Source: UBA2658 sp031552685 (GTDB lineage Bacteria > Bacillota > Clostridia > Oscillospirales > Oscillospiraceae). Taken from it: a stretch of 64,000 nucleotides of DNA. The notes beneath the pieces were generated by a model. It saw nothing but the letters and a program-made list of their open reading frames with translations, had not been told where the DNA came from and did not search any database. Every line of letters begins with the position of its first letter. The first letter of the stretch is position 1. Where the stretch lies: contig JAVBMI010000003.1 of the NCBI GenBank assembly GCA_031552685.1, forward strand, positions 214,468-278,467, in the 5' to 3' direction. This document shows positions 1 through 7,697 of this stretch, one piece after another. Made by a program: the position numbers and the translations under genes.

Positions 1-7
1 TCTATTC

Positions 8-1018
8 TTACATTTCACTTTCTATCGAAGCACGGACTAGGAGCATTATAATGTTTCCCATCATTTCGCTTAACGGTGCACCGCGCGAAAAGTCGCATAT
101 CGGTCTGGAAAAACCTTGAAGTATGGGACCATATGCTTCGGCGCCTGCAAATATCTGAATGAGTTTTACGCCAATGTTGCCCGCGTGTAAATTGGGTACA
201 ACAAGTACATTTGCGCGCCCTGCAACGTCACTTTCACGCGGCATCTTCACTGCCGCAACTTCCGGCAGGATTGCAGTGTCAAGCTGAAATTCTCCGTCGA
301 TTTTCAGCTCCGGAGAGCCCATTTTTGCGATTTCTATAGCCCGGAGTATAACATCAATGCTCTCGTGCGAGGCGCTGCCGCAGGTTGAAAACGAAAGCAT
401 AGCAACCCTCGGCTGCCAACCAAGCAGCTGCTGCACGGTTTCAGCGGAACGCAAAGCGATATCCGCAAGGCACTTGGCATCTGGAAAGGGGTTAACAGCG
501 CAATCCGCGAGAGCGAACATGCTCCCTTCAGGACCACGAAAGCCCGGCACGTTAATTATCCCAAGACTTGATATTCTTTCGGCCCCGGGTTTCATTCCCA
601 AAATTGACCGCGCAGCACGAAACACCTCTGCGGTGGAATACTGCCGCCCCGCCGCAACGCAGTCAACGTCCCCCAGCTTGCAGAGAACCATCGCACAGTT
701 CAGGGGATGCCTTAAATCACCGCATTCCTTGCTTGCTGTGAAATCACCCGGGGTTAAAGCATAGCGCCGGGCAAGTGAGTTCAGCTTTTCTTCGTCAGTA
801 TTATCGAAAATATCAAAATCGTCCAACGGTATTCCGGCCAGGTGAGCAACTGATTTTATCACTGCCGGGGAGCCAACCAGCAACGGCCTGCCAGCGTTGA
901 GTTCTATGACTTGACGCGCGGCCTGAAGTATAATTTCGTTCTCTGCTTCAGGAAATACAATACGTTTTTTAGTTTGTTTTGCCTTTTCCAAAAGCCTGCT
1001 CATCAATTCTGATTCCAC
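8..1018 (-). CDS. pta: Phosphate acetyltransferase (PTA/PTB family)
   Basis: A 336-residue protein that would interconvert acetyl-CoA and acetyl phosphate in the cytoplasm, the step before acetate kinase in fermentative ATP formation. The whole length reads as a PTA_PTB domain; the stretch FADCAVNP-like (ALADCAVNPFPDA) followed by the AMLSFSTCGSASH segment is characteristic of Pta and binds CoA and phosphate. Length fits the 320-340 residue short Pta class. The start is preceded on its strand by GAGGAGGATCTCG, a good ribosome-binding site. No acetate kinase lies in the window. It is divergent from the Fld/Had-like genes. Phosphate butyryltransferase is the alternative, less likely given the Pta-like segments. 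Confidence 0.9.
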   Translation of the reverse strand: MESELMSRLLEKAKQTKKRIVFPEAENEIILQAARQVIELNAGRPLLVGSPAVIKSVAHLAGIPLDDFDIFDNTDEEKLNSLARRYALTPGDFTASKECGDLRHPLNCAMVLCKLGDVDCVAAGRQYSTAEVFRAARSILGMKPGAERISSLGIINVPGFRGPEGSMFALADCAVNPFPDAKCLADIALRSAETVQQLLGWQPRVAMLSFSTCGSASHESIDVILRAIEIAKMGSPELKIDGEFQLDTAILPEVAAVKMPRESDVAGRANVLVVPNLHAGNIGVKLIQIFAGAEAYGPILQGFSRPICDFSRGAPLSEMMGNIIMLLVRASIESEM

Positions 1019-1060
1019 ACGAGATCCTCCTCAGCCGATACTGTTGCAAATTGTTTTTAT

Positions 1061-1091
1061 ATATTATTACAGCAGATCGCCAAAAGGTCAA
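1061..1091 (-). promoter_or_regulatory. Possible pta promoter
   Basis: On the minus strand TTGACC (1086-1091) is followed after 16 bases by TAATAA (1064-1069). The -10 match is only moderate. Confidence 0.4.
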
Positions 1092-1167
1092 GCCCTCCGG
1101 TTAATATCTTCGTGTACTCGCACAAAGTCCACCTGCCATTTTGTCGTGCTATTTGGACGTAGTCACA

Positions 1168-1196
1168 TTGTCCGTAACTGCTCTTGCTCCTATAAT
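1168..1196 (+). promoter_or_regulatory. Sigma-A promoter of the CoA-transferase/dehydratase operon
   Basis: TTGTCC (1168-1173), a 17-base spacer and TATAAT (1191-1196) lie 46 bases before the start codon at 1242. Confidence 0.7.
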
Positions 1197-1241
1197 ATAG
1201 TTGAAGACAGTGCGCTCGCTGAATAATAAGGAGATGAAAGC

Positions 1242-2471
1242 ATGATTGATAACAGACCACTTGCTGGAATTCGCGTAATTGAGCTGGCTACATTTGTAGC
1301 TGTACCCGGTACAGGCCGCGCACTGGCGGATATGGGCGCCGAGGTAATCAAAATCGAGTCACCGGACGGCGATCCACTGCGCTATACCGCCAAGAATGAG
1401 GGGCGCCCTGAAGGTCATAAGGAGAACACCACTTTCGATCTGGACAACGCTGGAAAAAGGTGCATTGTTCTTGATTTAAAAAATCCAAGGGGCATGGTAG
1501 TTTTAATGGAACTTCTAGCAAGCGCCGACGTTTTTCTTACAAATCTACGTGCAAAAGCCCTTGAGAAGCTTAGTTTGGATTACGAAACACTGCACGAAAG
1601 GTTCCCTGCTCTTGTGTATGGAATGGTCACAGGCTATGGTGACAAGGGGCCATCGAAGGACTTGCCTGGTTTTGACTTCACAGCTTTTTTTGCCCGCGGC
1701 GGTTGGATGGGCGCACTCTATGAGCCCGGAAGCATGCCGCTTACCCCTGTTCCCGGAGTCGGCGATCATCAAGCCGGAATGTACCTCGCAACCGGAGTCT
1801 GTGCAGCCCTTTTAAAGTCTAAATCTACCGGTGTTGGAGAAAGGGTTTCTGTAAGCCTCTTTCACAGCGCAGTTTATGGTGTGAGTTTAATGCTGACTGC
1901 CGCGCAGTATGGACATCCTTCATCGAAATTTCCTCAGAGTCGCAGACAGGCGGCAAACCCTTTCACGACTGCCTACAAAACGAGCGACGAGCGCTTCATT
2001 CAGATCGCCCTGCCCTCTTATAACTCAAGCTTTGATCGTATGATGACTGCTGTCGGCCGATCTGACCTATGTGGTCATGAGATATATGCCACACAACAGA
2101 CTGTGGGTGAGCGCATGCCTGAAGTCTACGATATTGTAGCGGAAGCATTAGCTGAAAAAACGCTTGCGGAATGGATAGAAATATTCACAGTTGCTGATAT
2201 CCCCCATGCCGCGGCGCAAACTTGGGATGAACTGCTGGAAGACGAACAGGCCTGGGCCTCCGACATATTTTTCCCCATGGAATATCCTACGGGAAATACG
2301 CGCACTCTTGTGAGAACACCCATGATGTTCCAGAATGCCGGGCTCCCGCCATTTGAGCGTGGTCCATACTTGGGTCAGGACACAGTCAAGATTCTTCAAA
2401 AGCTCGGATACAATGATTCGCAAATTGAACGCATGAAGGATGAAAAAGCAGTGGTACAGTGGAGTGAATGA
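1242..2471 (+). CDS. Family III CoA transferase, FldA/HadA-like
   Basis: A 409-residue CaiB/BaiF-type (family III) CoA transferase. By family it would move CoA from an enoyl-CoA product to a (R)-2-hydroxy acid such as phenyllactate or 2-hydroxyisocaproate, supplying substrate to the dehydratase encoded next. The N-terminus (GIRVIELATFVAVPGTGRAL) and the PGFDFTAFFARGG motif around D145 closely recall remembered FldA/HadA sequences; D145 sits where that family's motif carries the catalytic aspartate. A strong RBS (AAGGAGATG) precedes the ATG. It is the first gene of a three-gene operon with gaps of 15 and 3 bases. Which amino acid-derived acid is used cannot be read from sequence. Confidence 0.85.
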   Translation: MIDNRPLAGIRVIELATFVAVPGTGRALADMGAEVIKIESPDGDPLRYTAKNEGRPEGHKENTTFDLDNAGKRCIVLDLKNPRGMVVLMELLASADVFLTNLRAKALEKLSLDYETLHERFPALVYGMVTGYGDKGPSKDLPGFDFTAFFARGGWMGALYEPGSMPLTPVPGVGDHQAGMYLATGVCAALLKSKSTGVGERVSVSLFHSAVYGVSLMLTAAQYGHPSSKFPQSRRQAANPFTTAYKTSDERFIQIALPSYNSSFDRMMTAVGRSDLCGHEIYATQQTVGERMPEVYDIVAEALAEKTLAEWIEIFTVADIPHAAAQTWDELLEDEQAWASDIFFPMEYPTGNTRTLVRTPMMFQNAGLPPFERGPYLGQDTVKILQKLGYNDSQIERMKDEKAVVQWSE

Positions 2472-2486
2472 AAGGGTTGAAAAATA

Positions 2487-3695
2487 ATGTCTGACGAAAA
2501 AATCCCTGCAAAAAAAACGATTAGTAATCTGAATGCAAAATATTATCAGGAGGCATGGGATGCTAAGGCCCGCGGTGAAAAGATCGGGTGGTGCGCATCC
2601 AATTTTCCTCAGGAGATCCCGTCATCAATGGGAATAAAAGTCGTATATCCTGAGAATCAGGCGGCGGCAATCGCAGCGAAAGGCGGCTCTTCACGTATGT
2701 GCGAGCATGCTGAGTCCCTGGGTTATTCAAATGACATTTGTGCCTATGCACGAATTAATCTTTCCTTCGCCGACATCAAGGAGAGCCCTGAGCTTGACAT
2801 GCCGCAGCCTGATTTTCTGCTCTGCTGCAATAATATCTGCAATTGTGTTATCAAATGGTATGAAAATCTGTCTTTTGAGCTTGATATTCCACTAATTCTC
2901 ATAGATATACCGTTCAATAATGACGTGACGGTATCGGCTGAGCGCGTCAAATATATTCGCGCCCAGTTTGATGACGCGTGTAAGAGACTTTCTGAAATAA
3001 CGGGCAAACCTTTTTCTGATGATAAACTAAGTGAGACAATGGCTGTTTCAGTCCGCACGGCAAAGGCATGGAAACGGGCCACTGATTTGAGTATGCACAC
3101 ACCCTCCCCTTTCAGCGGGTTTGATCTTTTTAACCACATGGCGGTCGCTGTTTGCGGACGTGGCAGAGTTGAGACCGCTGAGGCATTCGAGCAGCTTGCC
3201 GCCGAATATGAGGAGCTGGCGGAGCAGCGTTCGTCAACATTCAAGGGAGAGGAGCGGCACCGCATACTCTTTGAAGGCATAGCCTGTTTCCCCCATCTTA
3301 AAAGCACATTTGTAGCACTGCGAGATGCTGGTGTAAACGTTGTGGCAACTATGTATGCCGAGACCTTCGGGTACATATATACAAATCTTGACGAGCTTTG
3401 CGCCGCCTATTGTGACATCCCGAATTCAACAAGCCTTGAGCGGAGTGTGCAAATGCGCGTTGATGCAGGACGCAAAACTAAAATCGATGGCGTGCTAATT
3501 CATAACAATCGAAGCTGCAAGCTCTGGAGTGGGTTTATGCCAGAAATGGATCGCCGGATGCGCGAGCAGCTTGACGTGCCGACCTCAAGCTTCGATGGTG
3601 ATCAGGCGGACATGCGCAATTTTTCGCTCTCTCAATATGAGACGCGCGTACAGGCACTGGTCGAAATTATGGAGAATCGTGAGAAGGGGGAATAG
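2487..3695 (+). CDS. 2-hydroxyacyl-CoA dehydratase, subunit B (FldB/HadB-like)
   Basis: A 402-residue protein of the 2-hydroxyacyl-CoA dehydratase D-component family, which with its partner subunit binds iron-sulfur clusters and removes water from (R)-2-hydroxyacyl-CoA by a ketyl-radical mechanism. Recognisable segments are IGWCASNFPQEI near residue 35, the LLCCNNICN cysteine cluster near 110-120, PSPFSGFDLFNHMAVAVC near 205-220 and HNNRSCKLWSG near 340. These follow FldB closely. It sits 15 bases after the CoA transferase and 3 bases before subunit C. The ATP-dependent activator that family members need is not encoded in this window. Confidence 0.88.
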   Translation: MSDEKIPAKKTISNLNAKYYQEAWDAKARGEKIGWCASNFPQEIPSSMGIKVVYPENQAAAIAAKGGSSRMCEHAESLGYSNDICAYARINLSFADIKESPELDMPQPDFLLCCNNICNCVIKWYENLSFELDIPLILIDIPFNNDVTVSAERVKYIRAQFDDACKRLSEITGKPFSDDKLSETMAVSVRTAKAWKRATDLSMHTPSPFSGFDLFNHMAVAVCGRGRVETAEAFEQLAAEYEELAEQRSSTFKGEERHRILFEGIACFPHLKSTFVALRDAGVNVVATMYAETFGYIYTNLDELCAAYCDIPNSTSLERSVQMRVDAGRKTKIDGVLIHNNRSCKLWSGFMPEMDRRMREQLDVPTSSFDGDQADMRNFSLSQYETRVQALVEIMENREKGE

Positions 3696-3698
3696 AGT

Positions 3699-4823
3699 AT
3701 GAAACGTATTTATAGAATTCTCGAGGAACTTACGCTTACTGCTGAAGATCCATCCTCCGCTCTAGATGATGCCGTTAGCTCCGGCCGCCGTGCAATTGGC
3801 TGCACGCCTATGTACTGCCCCCAAGAACTGATCTATGCCGCCGGCATGCTGCCCTTTTCAGTTTGGGGCGCAGACATTGGAGTAGTTAAGGCCAAGCAAT
3901 ATTTCCCGAACTTTATATGTTCTATTATGCAGACTAGTCTTGAGCTAGGTCTTCGTGGAGACCTTGACGCGCTGTCCGGTATAATTATCCCCGCACTCTG
4001 CGATTCCATGAAATGCATGACTCAGAATTGGAAGGCCGGCGTAAAATCCGTACCTTATATTCCCTTGTTCCACCCACAGAACCGCAAGAGCGAGGCGGGA
4101 GTCGCCTTTTTATGCGCCGAATACCGTGCTCTGCTCACTCGGCTTGAAGAAATCTCCGGAAAAAAAGTCTCAGATTCCGATATCGAAGATGCCATTGATG
4201 TCTATAACGCCCAAAGGCTTGCCGTGCTACGCTTCTCCGACCTTGCCGCACAACACCCGCAGATTATCACGCCGGCTTTTCGCTGTAGCGTAATCAAAAG
4301 TGCGGGGTTTATGGACGCTAAGCTCCACACGGAATTGATAACTGAACTCAGCAACGAGCTTGCGAAGCTTCCCGTACAACCATGGAATGGCAAACGAGTT
4401 GTTATTACAGGCATACTTTCGGACTCTCCGGCCATATTGGAAATATTTGAGGACAACAATCTTGCAGTCGTTGCCGACGAGGTAGCCGCTGAAAGCCGTC
4501 GTTTTCGCACACTTGTGCCAGACGGTTCCAATCCAATTGAGCGCCTTGCAAGGCAAATGGCCCTTCACGAGGGATGCAGTGTTCTTTTCGACCCGGAAAA
4601 AAAGCGCGGCGGAATGATAATGGAGATGGTAAAAGCTTACAATGCAGACGGTGTTATCGTGCTTATGACGAAATTTTGTGACCCAGAAGAGTTCGATTAT
4701 CCAATTCTCAAAAAACAATTTGATGCTGCGGGAATAGCTCACATTATGATTGAGGTTGACCGCCAAACTCCGGTTTACGAACAAGCGCGTACAGCTGTAG
4801 AGACTTTTGCGAGCATAATCTGA
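3699..4823 (+). CDS. 2-hydroxyacyl-CoA dehydratase, subunit C (FldC/HadC-like)
   Basis: A 374-residue second dehydratase subunit. Conserved cysteines of the family appear in IGCTPMYCPQELIYAAGM (about residues 27-45), FICSIMQ and PALCDSMKC (about 95-105), the likely iron-sulfur ligands. It follows subunit B by 3 bases, so the two are probably translated together. With the upstream CoA transferase it completes the core of a reductive Stickland-type branch that turns a 2-hydroxy acid into an unsaturated acid. No acyl-CoA dehydrogenase or electron-transfer flavoprotein lies alongside, unlike the fld locus as known from Clostridium sporogenes. A terminator ends the operon. Confidence 0.86.
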   Translation: MKRIYRILEELTLTAEDPSSALDDAVSSGRRAIGCTPMYCPQELIYAAGMLPFSVWGADIGVVKAKQYFPNFICSIMQTSLELGLRGDLDALSGIIIPALCDSMKCMTQNWKAGVKSVPYIPLFHPQNRKSEAGVAFLCAEYRALLTRLEEISGKKVSDSDIEDAIDVYNAQRLAVLRFSDLAAQHPQIITPAFRCSVIKSAGFMDAKLHTELITELSNELAKLPVQPWNGKRVVITGILSDSPAILEIFEDNNLAVVADEVAAESRRFRTLVPDGSNPIERLARQMALHEGCSVLFDPEKKRGGMIMEMVKAYNADGVIVLMTKFCDPEEFDYPILKKQFDAAGIAHIMIEVDRQTPVYEQARTAVETFASII

Positions 4824-4864
4824 AAAGAATACAAATTCTGAACCGTCTCACTATCGATTAATAA

Positions 4865-4910
4865 ATAGCAGCACTTGAAATCACCTGATATCAAGTGCTG
4901 CTATTTTAAC
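4865..4910 (+). terminator. Terminator of the dehydratase operon
   Basis: A perfect 14-bp stem (4865-4878 with 4891-4904), 12-base loop, then TTTAAC. The short U-run makes it a moderate intrinsic terminator. Confidence 0.75.
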
Positions 4911-5200
4911 ATTTCTCCATACAGCATCGAATGCCAGATTGCCAGTACCACCGCTGCCGATCCCCTATTTCGTCTGAACCACTCTCCTATTCGCATTCTT
5001 CCGTTCTTCACATAATCGTGTTTCGTACTTACTATGAAGGAGCATGCAGCGTGATTCATCAGAAGTACAAATTTTTGTCTGCTGAGGAAGACACCTGAAT
5101 ATGGCTTGATGTTCTCCTGAAAGAGGCTGCGAACTGGACATGAATGAACATCCGTCGACCGATTGTATTCTTGGAGCAGCTTTTACTCTTGACTTTTCGC
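4911..5200. other. Intergenic stretch without a recognised gene
   Basis: After the dehydratase terminator I see no convincing coding frame, repeat or RNA. A short minus-strand frame that starts within the KTSC gene and ends here has no RBS and low-complexity composition. The stretch may be decayed sequence. Confidence 0.4.
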
Positions 5201-5407
5201 TTAGGAGATTTTTGTTTCGTTGTACTTATCACGAATATAAGTATAAAAGTAGCTGTTGAGAGATCCCGCATTCACAAGAGAATCAAAAACTGATTCTGGG
5301 ACGTTGTAATAAACAAATATGTCACCTTCACTGAACCGGAGATAAAGATAGCCTACACTATACACTGCGCTACATATATGCTTTGGGAACACCGATGTTT
5401 CAAGCAT
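5201..5407 (-). CDS. KTSC-domain small protein
   Basis: A 68-residue protein resembling the KTSC domain: an initial strand pair (AVYSVGYLYLRFSEGDIFVYY), then VPESVFDSLVNAGSLNSYF and a C-terminal IRDKY. This matches the family pattern of F-x-G-x-x-Y-x-Y, VP, L-x-x-A-x-S, Y-F, I-R-x-x-Y. The classic K-T-S-C residues that name the family are not all present. The ATG follows AAGGTGGTGATAAG, a strong RBS, and a promoter is visible upstream. KTSC domains have no firmly established biochemical role; some occur with RNA-processing enzymes. It stands alone here, divergent from the blaI-like gene. Confidence 0.65.
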   Translation of the reverse strand: MLETSVFPKHICSAVYSVGYLYLRFSEGDIFVYYNVPESVFDSLVNAGSLNSYFYTYIRDKYNETKIS

Positions 5408-5427
5408 CTTATCACCACCTTAAGCAG

Positions 5428-5456
5428 AATATATCACACAATCTTTTAGTTAACAA
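5428..5456 (-). promoter_or_regulatory. Possible promoter of the KTSC gene
   Basis: Minus-strand TTGTTA (5451-5456), 17-base spacer, TATATT (5428-5433), about 20 bases before the start codon. Confidence 0.5.
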
Positions 5457-5566
5457 TATTATTATTAAGTTATTGATTAGAATAATGGTATGAGATAATG
5501 GGACTGAACATCGTACGCAAAACGGTTTATTTATGGAAATTATTTGCTTTTATTACTAAACTATCA

Positions 5567-5596
5567 TTGACATAGTCACAGAAAAATTGTACAATT
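5567..5596 (+). promoter_or_regulatory. blaI-like promoter with overlapping palindromic operator
   Basis: TTGACA (5567-5572), 17-base spacer, TACAAT (5590-5595). The 12-bp perfect palindrome AATTGTACAATT (5585-5596) covers the -10 box, and the interrupted palindrome TGACATAGTCA (5568-5578) covers the -35. BlaI/MecI-type repressors bind TACA/TGTA dyads over their own promoters, so autoregulation is a reasonable inference. Confidence 0.65.
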
Positions 5597-5621
5597 CAGG
5601 TAATAGATGGAGGTGATATGA

Positions 5622-6005
5622 ATAAGACTTACAGAAAGCGAAACCCAAATCATGGACTTGTTTTGGAGCGCTGGCAAACCATTGACTACTGTTGAAATTT
5701 TGGAGCTCTCCCCGAAAGAAAAGAGTTGGAAAGATAATTCAATTTATATCATGTTCCAAACTCTACAGAAGAAGGGCGCTATCAAGGAAATTGGCGCGAT
5801 TAAAGGCAAAAGAGGCAAATATCTGCGACTATTTGAACCGGTTCTTAGTCGTCGGGAGTATTTTTCAAAGAGCGTTAGCGAATCACTTGACGAGAAGAGC
5901 CTTCCCCTGCTTGTTTCCGCTTTAGTTAATGAAGCCAACGTGAGCAAGGACACTATTAACAAGCTGGAAGAGATAATAAAGAAGAAAAAAGCGGAGATGA
6001 AGTAA
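5622..6005 (+). CDS. BlaI/MecI/CopY-family repressor with an abnormal start
   Basis: A winged-helix repressor of about 127 residues. The reading frame gives IRLTESETQIMDLFWSAGKP, the exact N-terminal pattern of BlaI proteins, followed by helix-turn-helix, wing (KGAIKEIGAIKGKRGKYLRL) and a C-terminal dimerisation helix. The problem is the start: the strong RBS GGAGGTGAT leads to an ATG at 5618 that lies in another frame and yields only 25 codons. The frame that encodes the conserved N-terminus begins after an in-frame TGA (5619-5621) with ATA at 5622. The first in-frame ATG (5652) would cut off helix 1. Deleting one A from ATGAATAAG would give a normal BlaI start. I annotate from ATA. It overlaps no gene and sits 3 bases before the blaR1-like gene. 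Confidence 0.75.
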   Translation: MRLTESETQIMDLFWSAGKPLTTVEILELSPKEKSWKDNSIYIMFQTLQKKGAIKEIGAIKGKRGKYLRLFEPVLSRREYFSKSVSESLDEKSLPLLVSALVNEANVSKDTINKLEEIIKKKKAEMK

Positions 6006-6008
6006 AAT

Positions 6009-7133
6009 ATGGTTAGCGCGTTTTCGTTTGCTGCTGCTATCATATGGTTTAATGTTTCCATGCTAGTGGTTTCTTACCTTGGCCGAAAGACGTATTTTTT
6101 AGCAAAATACAGCACATCATTCCTTGTTCTGTTTGCCTTGTTGGGCATGATTCGAATGCTTCTTCCTTTGGATTTGCCGGAAGCGTATGTAATCCCCTCA
6201 TATACTGTACTCCCGGCTATTAGGCGCGCGTTGGAAGCCGACATCTCATTAGGGACAACGCACATCTCTGTTTCGTTGATTCTTGTCGCAATTTGGGGAA
6301 TTGGAACACTTATTGTCCTCATAAAGAACATAGCTCAATTAATCAGGGAAAGAAATCTTCGCAAGCAATATACTGTGATTGAAAGTACACAAATGAAGCG
6401 CATAAGCTTGCAATTGAAGCTTAGGAAGGCTGACATTATCGTCACCCCGGACGTAAGCTCTCCCAACGTAATAGGGCTTTTCCGAGCGCATATCTACCTT
6501 CCCGACATTGAGATCACAGATAGTGATTGGGAGCTTATTCTCAGGCACGAATACCAGCATTTCGAGCATCATGACTTCCTGATAAAGCTGTTCTATTTAG
6601 TCCTTTCCACAGTCTTTTGGTGGAATCCTGCTGTACATAAATTTCAGAAAAGGCTCGACTATCTTCTTGAAGTGCGATGTGACGGCAAGGTTACGAAAAA
6701 CATGGACACAGCCGGAAAGATTAGTTATCTTGAATCAATCATGTCTGTAATGAAGCAATTTCCGAACTCTGGAAACAAAGCTCAACTGCTCGGAGCGTCG
6801 CCTTTAATGAAAACTGGGGACGATGAGGATTTGATAAAGCGTTTTGAAGTTATTGTCAGCGAGCAAAAGAAAAGCCGTGGCATTCAGATTCTTCTTACCG
6901 CCGCCTTGATTTTCTTCTTTCTGCTGTCGTACATGGTGCTGGTTCAGTCTGTTGAGTATGCAACAGAAGAGGATTTAGATGGTGGCATTTCAATTACTCC
7001 TGAAAATGCATACATACGAGTGTCAGATGATGGAACTATGCAGCTTTATGTAGATGGTGTTTATTATTGGGATGTAAACGAAGAAGACTTAACAGACGAT
7101 TTGCACTCAGTTCTGCCAATCATAGATAGATAA
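6009..7133 (+). CDS. BlaR1/MecR1-like M56 membrane metallopeptidase
   Basis: A 374-residue integral membrane peptidase of family M56. Several N-terminal membrane segments (about residues 3-22, 35-52, 85-106) precede the zinc motif HEYQH at 180-184; the third ligand region is E221 in LLEVRCDGKV. A further membrane segment lies at about 297-315. The extracellular tail after it is only about 55 residues and has no penicillin-binding serine domain, so it is unlikely to sense beta-lactams directly. In this family the peptidase cleaves or triggers cleavage of the BlaI partner, encoded 3 bases upstream. Its signal is unknown; the small secreted peptide next door is a candidate. Confidence 0.85.
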   Translation: MVSAFSFAAAIIWFNVSMLVVSYLGRKTYFLAKYSTSFLVLFALLGMIRMLLPLDLPEAYVIPSYTVLPAIRRALEADISLGTTHISVSLILVAIWGIGTLIVLIKNIAQLIRERNLRKQYTVIESTQMKRISLQLKLRKADIIVTPDVSSPNVIGLFRAHIYLPDIEITDSDWELILRHEYQHFEHHDFLIKLFYLVLSTVFWWNPAVHKFQKRLDYLLEVRCDGKVTKNMDTAGKISYLESIMSVMKQFPNSGNKAQLLGASPLMKTGDDEDLIKRFEVIVSEQKKSRGIQILLTAALIFFFLLSYMVLVQSVEYATEEDLDGGISITPENAYIRVSDDGTMQLYVDGVYYWDVNEEDLTDDLHSVLPIIDR

Positions 7134-7154
7134 TAATTAATTTGAGGTATACAT

Positions 7155-7400
7155 ATGAAAAAACATATATCAGTAATTTTTGCACTTATTCTCTGCTTTT
7201 CTCTAGCATTGCCCGTTCTCGCACTTGGAAGCGAGCAGGTCCCCGAAACAGCCACAGATGAAGAGATAATTGTAATGCGCGCTGAGCAAACCATGTGGTA
7301 CTATAGAGTTACAAACGGGGCACGAGAAAAGCGTCTTTGGTCATTAACATATGGAAAATGGCTTACAGACTGGATGCCTTATGAAACTCCTTGGCCCTGA
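7155..7400 (+). CDS. Small secreted peptide downstream of BlaI/BlaR1
   Basis: An 81-residue precursor. Residues 1-23 form a Sec signal peptide (MKKHISVIFALILCFSLALP, then VLALG with an A-L-A/L-G type cleavage region). The mature part is about 55 residues and ends in a tryptophan-rich tail with WYYRVTNGAREKRLWSL and GKWLTDW. I recall similar WYYR...KRLWS...WLTDW endings in small secreted Firmicute proteins, but know no function for them. It lies 21 bases after the M56 peptidase gene, so it is probably in the same operon as regulator and sensor. It could be a substrate, ligand or regulated output of the system; this is inference. Confidence 0.7.
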   Translation: MKKHISVIFALILCFSLALPVLALGSEQVPETATDEEIIVMRAEQTMWYYRVTNGAREKRLWSLTYGKWLTDWMPYETPWP

Positions 7401-7417
7401 TAAATCAACAACACAAA

Positions 7418-7450
7418 AGAGCGGCTCTTGTATTTTTCAGGGGCCGCTCT
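7418..7450 (+). terminator. Weak hairpin after the secreted-peptide gene
   Basis: AGAGCGGC (7418-7425) pairs with GCCGCTCT (7443-7450). There is no U-run after it, so termination is uncertain. Confidence 0.4.
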
Positions 7451-7697
7451 GGTTACCACTACCTCGTATTAGTCTTTCCCGCATTATGCTTCTTCGTTTA
7501 GACGGTTGTGTTAGGAGTCCTCACCCCCCTGTAATAGTATAACTGTGTCGTAGAGATGAAACGTGGTGGAATAACAAGAAAAATGGATGCGGCGTAATTC
7601 ACCCACCGGACGCTCTTCGCCTGAAAGAGCTGGAAAATGCAGAACAACAGCCCTGAAATAATAACAATTTCAGGACTGCTGAGTAATGCCACCAATA
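7451..7697. other. Intergenic stretch, possibly decayed coding sequence
   Basis: No frame here has a start, RBS and family match. One plus-strand frame contains a protein-like run ending IHPPDALRLKELENAEQQP before a stop, which could be the remnant of a lost gene. I cannot assign it. Confidence 0.3.

Noticed and set aside
5059..5271. Minus-strand 70-codon frame overlapping the KTSC gene
   Set aside because: It is out of frame with the KTSC gene, has no RBS and is Lys/Ser-rich without a domain.
5622..7133. Beta-lactam resistance regulator pair
   Set aside because: The M56 protein lacks the penicillin-binding sensor domain and there is no beta-lactamase or PBP2a gene nearby.
7498..7695. Minus-strand 65-codon frame with a hydrophobic segment
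   Set aside because: No RBS, no recognisable domain; likely chance or decayed sequence.
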